Of a stretch of 59,152 nucleotides of DNA, positions 43,146-52,168 are shown one piece after another; the stretch's first letter is position 1; each line of letters opens with the position of its first letter. The translations under genes were made by a program, and so were the position numbers. A model generated the notes under the pieces. The model saw nothing but the letters and a program-made list of their open reading frames with translations, did not search any database and was not told where the DNA came from. This DNA comes from an uncultured Bacteroidota bacterium. Its GTDB lineage: Bacteria > Bacteroidota > Bacteroidia > Chitinophagales > Chitinophagaceae. Where the stretch lies: positions 1-59,152 of the forward strand of contig CAIPJS010000037.1 in the NCBI GenBank assembly GCA_903865435.1, in the 5' to 3' direction.

Positions 43146-44606
43146 ATGTCTAAGAAAAAAATTGACAATTCAAGAAGGGATTTTATAAAAAATTCTGCGC
43201 TTGCTATGGGAGGATTTTATATTTTACCTAGGCACGTTTTAGGAGGAAAAGGATTTACCGCACCAAGCGATAAATTACAGATTGCTGGTATAGGCGCCGG
43301 TGGTAAAGGAGAAAGTGATTTGTTCGCTTTTTACAGTAGTGGAAAAGCAGATATCGCTTTCTTATGTGACGTTGATGATCGTCAATGTGCAAAAAGCTGG
43401 GAAAGATATCCAAAGGCAAAACGTTATAAAGATTATAGAGAAATGTTGGATAAAGAACACATGCATATTGATGCTTGTTCTGTATCTACACCCGATCATA
43501 TGCACGCAGTAATGGCTATGGCCGCTATGCAATTGGGCAAACACGTTTATGTTCAAAAGCCAATGGCACACGATATTTATGAAGCGCGTATTATGACCAA
43601 GGCGGCGCACGATTACAAAGTAGTGACACAAATGGGTAACCAAGGTGCATCTGGAGATGGCGTTCGTATGTTACAAGATTGGCACAATGCAGGATTGATT
43701 GGTGACATTCATACTATTTATTGTTATACCGACAGACCCGTTTGGCCTCAAGGTGTTAATCGTCCAGTTTCAACTACACCCTCAGCGATACCTCCTGAAT
43801 TAGATTTTAATTTATGGTTGGGTACTGCTCCGAAAAAAGATTATTTCGAAGGCTTATTGCCATTTAACTGGAGAGGTTGGTGGGATTACGGAACCGGCGC
43901 ATTAGGTGATATGGCATGTCATATTATGGCACCTGCCTTTGCCGTGGCTGGTTTAGGATATCCAATTTCTGCAGAGTGTAGTGTTGCAACTCGTTATACT
44001 GCACCTTGGCAAAAACTATATGCACCAGATTCTGGTCCAATGGGCTCACACATTACTTTAACTTTCCAAGGTCAAAACGGAAAGCCAAATGTAAAATTAC
44101 ATTGGATGGATGGTGGCATTCAACCAGAGCGTCCAGCTGAATTAGGCCCTAATGAAATGATGGGTGATGGTGGCAATGGTGTTATTTTTGAAGGAACGAA
44201 AGGAAAAATGATGGCTGGTACTTACGGAATCAATCCTCAATTGTTACCTACTAATTTAACTAAAACAACTTCTGTTCCTAAAACAGTAGATCATGTGAAA
44301 GGTGGAGAAGGCGGACATTATGCTGCATGGGTAGAAGCATGTATTGCTGGCGCGGGTAGTGCGGAAGCAAAAGCATTGAGTTCTAATTTTGATATTGCTG
44401 GCCCCTTGACAGAATCTGTTTTAATGGGTAACCTAGCCATTAGAAGTTATGATATCAAAACAACAGATAAGTCTGGTAGAGCTAGCTATCCTGGAAGAAA
44501 CATTCAATTGTTATGGGATGGCCCGAATATGAAAATCACCAATTTCGACGAAGCGAATCAGTATGTTAAAAGAACCTACCGCGAAGGTTGGAGTTTGGGC
44601 GTTTAA
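43146..44606 (+). CDS. Tat-exported Gfo/Idh/MocA oxidoreductase
   Basis: 486 residues. A twin-arginine signal (SRRDFIKNSALAMGGF) comes first, then a Rossmann domain (IAGIGAGGKGESDL) and the Gfo/Idh/MocA C-terminal domain. In place of the EKP motif it has QKP (YVQKPMAHD). The long C-terminal half carries many Trp/Gly residues (FNWRGWWDYGTGALGDMACH). Such proteins in Bacteroidota act on sugars or keto-sugars in the periplasm with tightly bound NAD(P). It has a terminator but lies 4 kb from the main sugar cluster at 48879-56648, from which it may be functionally inherited. Confidence 0.9.
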   Translation: MSKKKIDNSRRDFIKNSALAMGGFYILPRHVLGGKGFTAPSDKLQIAGIGAGGKGESDLFAFYSSGKADIAFLCDVDDRQCAKSWERYPKAKRYKDYREMLDKEHMHIDACSVSTPDHMHAVMAMAAMQLGKHVYVQKPMAHDIYEARIMTKAAHDYKVVTQMGNQGASGDGVRMLQDWHNAGLIGDIHTIYCYTDRPVWPQGVNRPVSTTPSAIPPELDFNLWLGTAPKKDYFEGLLPFNWRGWWDYGTGALGDMACHIMAPAFAVAGLGYPISAECSVATRYTAPWQKLYAPDSGPMGSHITLTFQGQNGKPNVKLHWMDGGIQPERPAELGPNEMMGDGGNGVIFEGTKGKMMAGTYGINPQLLPTNLTKTTSVPKTVDHVKGGEGGHYAAWVEACIAGAGSAEAKALSSNFDIAGPLTESVLMGNLAIRSYDIKTTDKSGRASYPGRNIQLLWDGPNMKITNFDEANQYVKRTYREGWSLGV

Positions 44607-44630
44607 TAATAATTAATTTTATTGATTATA

Positions 44631-44665
44631 AATCTCGGTTGCCTCTGGTAGCCGAGATTTTTTTG
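44631..44665 (+). terminator. Rho-independent terminator after the Gfo/Idh/MocA gene
   Basis: AATCTCGG (44631-44638) pairs with CCGAGATT (44652-44659), followed by seven T's in total. Confidence 0.9.
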
Positions 44666-44668
44666 TGG

Positions 44669-44676
44669 TACCTTTA
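44669..44676 (+). promoter_or_regulatory. Variant -7 element for the aminotransferase gene
   Basis: TACCTTTA (TAnnTTTA) ends 18 bases before the ATG at 44695, just after the terminator T-tract; the identical octamer with the same spacing precedes the SdpI gene. Confidence 0.45.
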
Positions 44677-44694
44677 AAAAGCAAAATCTACAAT

Positions 44695-45861
44695 ATGGAA
44701 AAATTACGTGAACAGTTTTTATTAAATCCAGCCATTACTTTTTTAAATTTTGGATCCTTTGGCGCAACCCCTAAACCCATTTTTGATAATTATCAGCATT
44801 GGCAAAGAGTTTTGGAAGCAGAACCCGTTCAATTTATTGCATTTGATGGCTTTAATTACTTAGCAGATTCAAGAACTGCCTTAGCAAAATTTATTGGTTG
44901 CCCAGACAAAGATGATTTGGTAATGGTGACCAATCCTTCATTTGCTATTAATTTGATTGCCAAGAATTTTCCGTTACAAGAAGGAGATGAAATACTTGCG
45001 ACCGATATTGAATATGGTGCTTGTGATCGTACTTGGGAATTTTATTGTAAAAAAAATAAAGCCACCTATAGGAAACAAAAAATAAATCTACCTATTACTA
45101 CTAAAGAAAAATTTATTGAAGATTTTTTTGAAGGACTTAGGCCTAGCACCAAAGCAATTTTTATTAGTCATATTACCAGTGCTACTGCATTGATATTCCC
45201 AGTAAAAGAAATTTGTGCCATCGCAAAATCAAAAGGCTTAATCACCATTGTGGATGGCGCCCATGTACCTGCGCATATTCCTTTTAATTTAAGTGAACTA
45301 CAAGTAGATTTTTATACTGGTGCTTGTCATAAATGGATGATGGCTGCCAAAGGTTGTAGCTTTTTATATGCGCATAAATCGGTGCAACCTTTATGTGACC
45401 CATTGATAGTAAGTTGGGGCTATAAGGCCTTCAAGCCCTCTCATTCTACATTTTTAGACTACCATCAAATGATTGGTACACGTGACTTTTCAGCATTCCT
45501 TACTGTTCCAGCTTGTATTGAATTTATGGAAAAAAATAATTGGCCAAGTGTTTCTAAAATATGTCATGAAATGGTATTAGCCAATGCAGATAGATTTTAC
45601 AAATTACTCAGTACCCAATCCATTAGCCCATTAACCAGCGAATGGATAGGTCAAATGATATGTATTCCTATCAAAACGCCCGAACCTGAACAATTACAAA
45701 GAAAATTGTATATCGACTATAAAATTGAAATTCCTATTATGCGTCAAGAAAATGATGTATACCTACGTTATTCTATCAATGCATTTAATACGGTAGCTAA
45801 TTTAGATACTTTGTATCATGCACTAGAAGCCATCAAAAAGGAAGGCATCTTAATAAAATAA
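44695..45861 (+). CDS. Class V aminotransferase, isopenicillin-N-epimerase-like
   Basis: 388 residues of PLP fold type I. The lysine is K213 in GACHKWMMAAKG; the PLP-binding aspartate lies in TIVDGAHVPAH. The start FLNFGSFGATPKPI (LNxGsxG) and the end are typical of the epimerase-like subgroup, which includes cysteine desulfurase relatives and amino-acid epimerases. The true substrate is unknown. It has its own promoter and converges on the FAD/Fe-S dehydrogenase. Confidence 0.9.
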   Translation: MEKLREQFLLNPAITFLNFGSFGATPKPIFDNYQHWQRVLEAEPVQFIAFDGFNYLADSRTALAKFIGCPDKDDLVMVTNPSFAINLIAKNFPLQEGDEILATDIEYGACDRTWEFYCKKNKATYRKQKINLPITTKEKFIEDFFEGLRPSTKAIFISHITSATALIFPVKEICAIAKSKGLITIVDGAHVPAHIPFNLSELQVDFYTGACHKWMMAAKGCSFLYAHKSVQPLCDPLIVSWGYKAFKPSHSTFLDYHQMIGTRDFSAFLTVPACIEFMEKNNWPSVSKICHEMVLANADRFYKLLSTQSISPLTSEWIGQMICIPIKTPEPEQLQRKLYIDYKIEIPIMRQENDVYLRYSINAFNTVANLDTLYHALEAIKKEGILIK

Positions 45862-45886
45862 TACCTGAAGCTGTAAAATAATTTTT

Positions 45887-48799
45887 TTAAGCCAAGGCAG
45901 CATGCAAAATTTCAACTGTATGCAATGCTTTGTCACCTGTACCATCTTTAATTTGATGCCGACAACTGGTACCAGGTGCTGCTATGGTACATTTGTTTTG
46001 ATTGGCTCTTATTTTAGGAAACAATACCAACTCTCCAATATTCATGGAAACTTCATAATGTTCTTTTTCATAACCAAAAGAACCTGCCATACCGCAACAT
46101 CCAGAAGGGATGGTTTCCACTTTATAATTTGAAGGGAACGAAAGTACTTTCACAGAATCTGCTAAAGCACCTACTGCTTTTTGTTGACAATGTCCGTGTA
46201 GTAAAATTGATTTTGAATTTGTAGTGAAACTATCTTTAGTTATATTACCTGCTTCCATTTCTCTTGCTAAAAATTCATCAATGAAAAAGCTATATTTGGA
46301 TAAATGCTTCGCTGCATCTAAATTTTCATCCGATGCTAAATCTGGATATTCGTCTCTGAAAGTAAGAATGGCAGAGGGTTCTAGCCCTATAAGGGGACTG
46401 GATTCACTAACCAAATGGCTTAACAATTCAATATTTTTATTCGCAATCAATTTTGCCTTTCTTACCAATCCTTTGGACAACCAAGTTCTACCACTTTCTA
46501 TATGTGCAGGAATAATTACGGCATACCCTAAAGCACTTAATAGTTGAATGGATTTAATGCCAATGTGCGCATCATTGTAATTGGTGAATTCATCGCAGAA
46601 TAAATAAACTGTTTTTATAGGATTTGCAAGGCCTGTATAATTTTTTTTGTACCAGCTCTCTAAAGTTTGCGTTGAAATACTTGGCATAGAACGCTTCAAA
46701 GCAAAGCCTGCAAATAATTTAACAATACTTCCTGTAATAATATTTCCAACAAATGCATTGTACAAACGCGGGGCCATGGATCCTATTTTTGCAGCCGCTG
46801 TAAAATTAGCGATGAGCTTGGCTCTGAAAGGAACCCCGTTGGCATCATAATAATGTTGCAGGAATTCTGCCTTTAATTTAGCCATGTCTACATTTGAAGG
46901 ACATTCGCTTTTGCAAGCCTTACAACTCAAACACAAACTCATCACATCATAGATTTCTTTATGATCGTATCTATTTTCTTTATCAGAATGCGTTAAAAAT
47001 TCTCGAAGTATGTTGGCGCGCGCGCGTGTGGTATCTTTTTCATCTCTTGTAGCCATAAAAGAAGGACACATGGTGCCACCAGATAAATGTGTTTTTCTAC
47101 AATCTCCCGAACCATTACACTGTTCGGCATGTTGCAAAATATCTTGTTGATGAAAACGAAAAATAGTTTTGAACTCGGGGGTTAATTGGCCTGGCTCATA
47201 CCTCAGCATCGTATTCATCGAAGGCGTATCTACAATTTTATTGGGATTAAATATATGTTTGGGATCCCAAGTGTTTTTTACTTGTTTTAATAAAGCATAA
47301 TTTTTCTCCCCCACCATTTGCTTAATAAACGCTCCTCTTAAACGCCCATCTCCATGCTCCCCACTTAAAGAACCATTGTATTTTTTTACCAGCGTAGCTA
47401 CTTCTTCGGCAATGGTTCTAAACAATTGATTCCCTTCTTTCGTTTTTAAATTAATAATAGGACGTAAATGTATTTCACCCGATCCCGCATGTGCATAGTG
47501 CACTGAATAAAGGCCATGCTTTTTTAATATCTCATTAAAGTCACGAATATAATTAGGTAGGTCTTCTACATCCACGGCGGTGTCTTCAATCACAGGCACT
47601 GCTTTTTCATCTCCAGGTAAATTACTCAACAAACCAAGGCCCGCTTTTCTTAATGCCCATATTTTTTTAGCATCCGCCCCAAACAATACTGGAAAATGAT
47701 ACCCCAAACCTGCCGCGCGCATATCCGCTTCTACTTTATTTGTGAGCTCCAAAATTTCTTCCCTAGTTGCTTTTACAAATTCTATCACTAAAATAGCGCC
47801 AGGGTCACCTTGTACAAAAAAACGGTTCTTAGCTTGCTCCGTATTTTCTTTGGTACATTCTAAAATATAATGATCAATCAGTTCACTGGCACTGGGCTTG
47901 TATTTTAAACCAATTAAATTGGCATGCAGTGATTCATCAATACTGTTAAAATGCACGCATAATAAACCTACTTCTTTAGCAGGCGCAGGCACCACATTTA
48001 ATTTTATCTCTGTCATAAAGGCCAGCGTACCTTCGGAGCCTGCAATCAAATTGCAAAAATTAAAATGAGGGCCCCCTGCGGTAAAAGGATCCGAGTCTAT
48101 TAATAGATCCACCGCATATCCTGTATTTCTTCTTACCACCGACTTTTTGGGAAACTCTTTTCTTATCTCTACTTGATTGTCATAGTTGCTTAATAAACTA
48201 CGCACCGATTTGTAAATATTTCCTTCTAATGTATTCAATGCACATTTTTCATGAAAATCATCGGTAGATACACTTTTAAAAACAACTTCTGATCCATCAC
48301 TTAAAAATGCTTTCACTTCTAATAAATGTTCTCTTGTACTTCTATATACGACCGAATTGGATCCACAAGAATTATTGCCCACCATTCCACCAATCATGGC
48401 TCGATTGGCAGTAGAGGTTTCTGGGCCAAAAAATAAATCATGCGGTTGTAAAAATAAATTTAATTCATCGCGAATGACACCAGGTTGCACGCGCACCCAA
48501 CCTGCTTCTTTATTAAGTTCTAAAATTTGATTGAAATGCTTGGATACATCTACAATGATACCGTTGCCGACCACTTGACCTGCTAAAGAAGTACCGGCAG
48601 TTCTTGGAATTAATGATGTTTGATGTGTGGATGCAAAAGCAATGAGCTTTGAAATATCTTGCTTGGTTTTAGGGATGGCTACTGCTAACGGTAGCTCTCT
48701 ATAACTAGAGGCATCCGTTGCATATAAGATCCTAATCATTTTATCGAAAAAAAGATCCCCTTCCAATTGTTTTGCAAGCTGCTTCAACTGTTCCTTCAT
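45887..48799 (-). CDS. FAD- and Fe-S-containing D-2-hydroxyacid dehydrogenase, GlcD-GlpC fusion type
   Basis: 970 residues. Residues 1 to about 530 are a VAO-type FAD oxidase (PRTAGTSLAGQVVGNG; NNSCGSNSVVYRS; SGEHGDGRLRG). Around 555-640 is a ferredoxin-like part with two cysteine groups, CNGSGDCRK...MCP and CLSCKACKSECP. The C-terminal third carries a CCG domain (GHCQQKAV and PSGCCGMAGSFG). The architecture is that of YdiJ, which oxidises D-2-hydroxyglutarate in E. coli, and of D-lactate dehydrogenases. It probably feeds electrons to the respiratory chain. A promoter core lies at 48819-48826. Confidence 0.93.
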   Translation of the reverse strand: MKEQLKQLAKQLEGDLFFDKMIRILYATDASSYRELPLAVAIPKTKQDISKLIAFASTHQTSLIPRTAGTSLAGQVVGNGIIVDVSKHFNQILELNKEAGWVRVQPGVIRDELNLFLQPHDLFFGPETSTANRAMIGGMVGNNSCGSNSVVYRSTREHLLEVKAFLSDGSEVVFKSVSTDDFHEKCALNTLEGNIYKSVRSLLSNYDNQVEIRKEFPKKSVVRRNTGYAVDLLIDSDPFTAGGPHFNFCNLIAGSEGTLAFMTEIKLNVVPAPAKEVGLLCVHFNSIDESLHANLIGLKYKPSASELIDHYILECTKENTEQAKNRFFVQGDPGAILVIEFVKATREEILELTNKVEADMRAAGLGYHFPVLFGADAKKIWALRKAGLGLLSNLPGDEKAVPVIEDTAVDVEDLPNYIRDFNEILKKHGLYSVHYAHAGSGEIHLRPIINLKTKEGNQLFRTIAEEVATLVKKYNGSLSGEHGDGRLRGAFIKQMVGEKNYALLKQVKNTWDPKHIFNPNKIVDTPSMNTMLRYEPGQLTPEFKTIFRFHQQDILQHAEQCNGSGDCRKTHLSGGTMCPSFMATRDEKDTTRARANILREFLTHSDKENRYDHKEIYDVMSLCLSCKACKSECPSNVDMAKLKAEFLQHYYDANGVPFRAKLIANFTAAAKIGSMAPRLYNAFVGNIITGSIVKLFAGFALKRSMPSISTQTLESWYKKNYTGLANPIKTVYLFCDEFTNYNDAHIGIKSIQLLSALGYAVIIPAHIESGRTWLSKGLVRKAKLIANKNIELLSHLVSESSPLIGLEPSAILTFRDEYPDLASDENLDAAKHLSKYSFFIDEFLAREMEAGNITKDSFTTNSKSILLHGHCQQKAVGALADSVKVLSFPSNYKVETIPSGCCGMAGSFGYEKEHYEVSMNIGELVLFPKIRANQNKCTIAAPGTSCRHQIKDGTGDKALHTVEILHAALA

Positions 48800-48818
48800 A
48801 ATGCTTTATTCAACTTCG

Positions 48819-48826
48819 CAAAAATA
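48819..48826 (-). promoter_or_regulatory. Bacteroidota -7 element for the FAD/Fe-S dehydrogenase
   Basis: On the minus strand this reads TATTTTTG, matching TAnnTTTG, 19 bases upstream of the ATG at 48799. Confidence 0.6.
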
Positions 48827-48878
48827 CTAAAATAAACACTAAGGCTTAAATTAGAAACCCAATAAAACTAGGGGCGAA

Positions 48879-49733
48879 TTACCACTTTAAAGTTTTCAAA
48901 TAAGCTGCGTCATCTTTAGCGCAATCCAATTCGGTGGTTCCTGTATAGGCTTCTTGTTCTACGATATAATATTTTACCCCTAGTGCAGCTGCCTGTGGTA
49001 ATAAAGATTTATAATCGATGCTGCCTTTGCCTACAATACAAGATTCTTTTTCTCCTTTTGCGGTAGTGGCCATATCTTTCACATGGACCAATTTGAAACG
49101 ATTTGGGAACTTTTTCATATAAGCAATCGGATCCACCCCCGCTGCCACTGTCCAATACATGTCCATTTCAAAATCAACAGTATCGGGGTTGGTAGATTTC
49201 ATCATTAAATCTTGGGGCACAATACCATCCATAGGCACAAAAGAATAATCATGGTTATGGTAAGCAAAACGGATGCCATTTTTCTTTGCTATTTCACCAC
49301 ATGCATTGAACTCATCAGAGAATTTTTTGAAATTATCAATTGATTTTTGTGCTCCTTTGTGTGGACATATTAAATACTTCATACCAATTTCAGCAGCTTG
49401 AGCAGCTTTGCGCTCAAAATCTTTTGAAATCTCACAATGTGAAGACACAAAATTCATTCCCAAATCATCCATCAATTTTTTAAACTCTGTATTTTTCATT
49501 CCCCAAAAAAGGCCATTGTTTCCTTCAAAACCTTCAATTTGTTTGTACCCAGATTTAGACAAATGTGTTAAAACACCTACTGTGTCTTTATATAAAGCTT
49601 GTTTCACTGTCCACAATTGGATGCCAAATGTATTGGATTTAGCCATTGCCATTAATTCATTACCAAATGGCATGCTTAATGCCGCACCTGCTAATGCCGT
49701 TTGACGCAGGAAGTTTCTTCTTGAATTGTTCAT
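48879..49733 (-). CDS. Tat-exported sugar phosphate isomerase/epimerase-like TIM barrel
   Basis: 284 residues. Twin-arginine signal SRRNFLRQTALAGAALS, then a xylose-isomerase-like AP_endonuc_2 (PF01261) barrel starting FGIQLWTVKQAL. Likely metal ligands are in RFAYHNHDYSF, VDFEMDMYW, LVHVKDMA and IVEQEAYTG. It acts in the periplasm, probably on the keto-sugar product of the neighbouring GMC enzyme (inference). It is last in the minus-strand run; 129 bases and a small hairpin separate it from the GMC small subunit, and it has a possible own promoter (TACTTTTA on the minus strand, 49771-49778). Confidence 0.88.
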   Translation of the reverse strand: MNNSRRNFLRQTALAGAALSMPFGNELMAMAKSNTFGIQLWTVKQALYKDTVGVLTHLSKSGYKQIEGFEGNNGLFWGMKNTEFKKLMDDLGMNFVSSHCEISKDFERKAAQAAEIGMKYLICPHKGAQKSIDNFKKFSDEFNACGEIAKKNGIRFAYHNHDYSFVPMDGIVPQDLMMKSTNPDTVDFEMDMYWTVAAGVDPIAYMKKFPNRFKLVHVKDMATTAKGEKESCIVGKGSIDYKSLLPQAAALGVKYYIVEQEAYTGTTELDCAKDDAAYLKTLKW

Positions 49734-49770
49734 ATAATCGTTTTTAAAGTTCAATAGTTAGTTCAGTTAA

Positions 49771-49778
49771 TAAAAGTA
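49771..49778 (-). promoter_or_regulatory. Possible variant -7 element for the TIM-barrel gene
   Basis: On the minus strand this reads TACTTTTA (TAnnTTTA), about 38 bases upstream of the ATG at 49733. Confidence 0.35.
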
Positions 49779-49837
49779 GTAATACGAATGCAATTTTCTA
49801 ATGCACCGTTTCAGATCCAATTTGAAAGTTTATTTTA

Positions 49838-49855
49838 ATAGAGCAACAACTCTAT
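49838..49855. repeat. Perfect small hairpin after the GMC small-subunit gene
   Basis: ATAGAG (49838-49843) and CTCTAT (49850-49855) pair around CAACAA. On the minus strand it follows the stop of the gene at 49863, without a proper T-run, so it may be a weak terminator or an RNA-stabilising hairpin. Confidence 0.55.
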
Positions 49856-49862
49856 ACCTATA

Positions 49863-50426
49863 TTAAGTAGCCCAAGCTTTGTCTCCTTTTTTATAAGGGA
49901 CAGAACCTTCATATTTACCTGGAACGGCTACATAACGTAAAACTTTAGTTGCCCCAACTTCAGAACTAAAGAATCCCCATAAGGTCAATTCTTTAAGCAT
50001 CGTAAAATAATGCTTTTGCTCGTCTGGCTTTTTTGTTTTTTGAAATGCAGATGCTTCTTTGTCTAAAGCTACCAACAAGTCATGTCTTTGTGCAGGCGTT
50101 GCTTCCATAAAAGATTTACCGCTTGCTTTTTTGGACGCTTCGTCTAATTTTTTCAAACCTGCCATAAATGTAGTTTGATCTTTTGCTTCATAACAGTCAT
50201 TTACAATTACTGTCATAAACTCACCCACTTTTGCTTCCTTAGCACCTGGTGTATTGGTCGCGGGCAAAATGGTTTCTGCAATTTCATTTAAAAATGAAAT
50301 ATCAGTTTTTGAAAAACTTAAACCAGGCGTACCCGTTGTGCAGCCCGATAAAAACGCTTCTGCACCTAAAACGGTTCCTCCCATTATGAGTGCTACTCTT
50401 GATAAGGCTTCTCTTCTATTCATCAT
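49863..50426 (-). CDS. Gluconate 2-dehydrogenase subunit 3-like protein (small subunit of the GMC dehydrogenase)
   Basis: 187 residues. The N terminus MMNRREALSRVALIMGG carries a twin-arginine motif, followed by a hydrophobic stretch and a possible lipobox (LSGC). The rest is the Gluconate_2-dh3 (PF13618) helical domain (FLNEIAETILPATNTPGAKEA; AELTLWGFFSSEVGA-type end, here KELTLWGFFSSEVGATK). In known flavoprotein sugar dehydrogenases this subunit brings the large subunit through the Tat pore. It lies 25 bases after the GMC gene. Start 50423 is equally possible. Confidence 0.92.
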   Translation of the reverse strand: MMNRREALSRVALIMGGTVLGAEAFLSGCTTGTPGLSFSKTDISFLNEIAETILPATNTPGAKEAKVGEFMTVIVNDCYEAKDQTTFMAGLKKLDEASKKASGKSFMEATPAQRHDLLVALDKEASAFQKTKKPDEQKHYFTMLKELTLWGFFSSEVGATKVLRYVAVPGKYEGSVPYKKGDKAWAT

Positions 50427-50451
50427 AAAATTGTATTTAAAATATTATAAA

Positions 50452-52131
50452 TTATAAGTTTCCTTTTTTCAATTCATTCACTGCAAATTCAGCAGCACGT
50501 GCAGTAAATGCCATATAGGTTAAAGATGGATTCACACAAGAAGAACTTGCCATAAATGCACCATCCGTTACAAATACATTGGGGGCATCCCAAACTTGGT
50601 TGTTGCCATTTAATACAGATGTTTTTGGATCTCTACCCATACGCGCAGTTCCCATTTCATGAATACCTCTTCCTGGTGTGCCATCCCCTTCGTGCGCTTT
50701 TACATTTTTAACACCTGCTTTTTCTAACATTTCTTGTGCATCTGCAAAAATATCTTTGCGCATTTTTTTCTCATTCTCTTTTAATTCGCAATCAATATTT
50801 AAAACATTCAATCCCCATTTGTCTTTTACTGATTTATCCAAAGTTACTTGATTGGTTGGGTCTGGTAACATTTCACCAAAACCACCCATACCTACTGACC
50901 ATCCACCAGGTTCTGTCATGGCATCTTTGAATTCACCACCAATAGAAAATTCTGCAACATCATGTTTCCAACCTTGTCTTGTGCCACTGCCTTGGTAGCC
51001 AAAACCGCGTACATAATCGCGCTTGTCATCACCTACATTTCTAAAACGTGGGATATAAAAACCATTGGCACGACGACCAAAAGTATACTTGTCTTCGTAA
51101 CCTTCAACATTTCCGCTTGCACCAATACCTAAATGGTGGTCCATTAAATTTTTACCCAAAGCATTGCTACTACTGCCTAAGCCGCCTTCCCAAACATCGG
51201 TTGCAGAATTCATCAACAACCAAGTACTATTTAAAGTAGAAGCATTGACAAAAATTATTTTTGCTTTGTATTCAATGGTCTTGTTGGTTTCTGCATCCAA
51301 TACCATCACCCCTGTGGCGCGTTTTTTATCTTTATCGTATTTAATTTCTGTTACAATACTCCAAGGTCTTAAAGTTAAGTTGCCCGTTGCCATTGCAGCA
51401 GGTAAAGTAGAAGACTGTGTACTAAAATATCCACCAAATGGACAACCCAACCAGCATTTATTTCTAAACTGACAACCTGGGCGACCTTCATGCGGTACGG
51501 TAATATTTGCAGTACGTCCAATGATTAAATGACGAGCACCTTTGTATGCATCTTTTAATCTTGCAGCCACCTCTTTCTCCACACAAGTTAAATCCATGGC
51601 AGGTAAAAATTGACCGTCTGGTAAAACAGCTAAGCCATCGCGATTCCCACTGATGCCTGCGAATTTTTCTACATAATCATACCAAGGTTCAATTTCTTTA
51701 TAACGAACAGGCCAATCTACACCATGCCCATCTTTTAAATTGGCTTCAAAATCCAAATCAGACCAACGGTAACTTTGACGGCCCCACATTAAAGAACGAC
51801 CTCCAACATGATACCCTCTAAACCAATCGAAACGTTTGGTTTCAGTGTAAGGACTTTCTTTGTCTACACACCAATAATCTAAATTGGTTTCATTCAAAGG
51901 ATAATCTCTTTTTAATACAGGATAATCTTTGATCATCTCTTGTGTACGCGTGCCACGATGCGGATAATCCCAAGCTTCTTTATTTGCGTTAACATAATCT
52001 TTAATGTGCTCAATATTTCTACCGCGCTCTAACATTAAAACTTTTAATCCTTTTTGTGTAAGTTCTTTAGCTGCCCATCCGCCGCTAATCCCCGATCCCA
52101 CTACAATTGCATCATACTGTTGTTCTGCCAT
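50452..52131 (-). CDS. GMC-family flavoprotein sugar dehydrogenase, large subunit
   Basis: 559 residues. N-terminal FAD site VVGSGISGGWAAKEL; GMC N and C domains; the likely catalytic histidine lies in GIHEMGTARMG and the asparagine in NPSLTYMAFTARAA. A cysteine-rich loop (CQFRNKCWLGCPFGG) resembles that of flavin-dependent gluconate/fructose/2-keto-gluconate dehydrogenases. It has no signal peptide and should be exported bound to the Tat-borne small subunit encoded 25 bases downstream. Electrons would go to a cytochrome c (55498 is a candidate). The substrate is probably a sugar or glycoside; glucoside 3-dehydrogenases have the same make-up. Confidence 0.93.
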   Translation of the reverse strand: MAEQQYDAIVVGSGISGGWAAKELTQKGLKVLMLERGRNIEHIKDYVNANKEAWDYPHRGTRTQEMIKDYPVLKRDYPLNETNLDYWCVDKESPYTETKRFDWFRGYHVGGRSLMWGRQSYRWSDLDFEANLKDGHGVDWPVRYKEIEPWYDYVEKFAGISGNRDGLAVLPDGQFLPAMDLTCVEKEVAARLKDAYKGARHLIIGRTANITVPHEGRPGCQFRNKCWLGCPFGGYFSTQSSTLPAAMATGNLTLRPWSIVTEIKYDKDKKRATGVMVLDAETNKTIEYKAKIIFVNASTLNSTWLLMNSATDVWEGGLGSSSNALGKNLMDHHLGIGASGNVEGYEDKYTFGRRANGFYIPRFRNVGDDKRDYVRGFGYQGSGTRQGWKHDVAEFSIGGEFKDAMTEPGGWSVGMGGFGEMLPDPTNQVTLDKSVKDKWGLNVLNIDCELKENEKKMRKDIFADAQEMLEKAGVKNVKAHEGDGTPGRGIHEMGTARMGRDPKTSVLNGNNQVWDAPNVFVTDGAFMASSSCVNPSLTYMAFTARAAEFAVNELKKGNL

Positions 52132-52168
52132 TTTATAAATTTTTAGAATTATTGATTTTTTTTAATAA

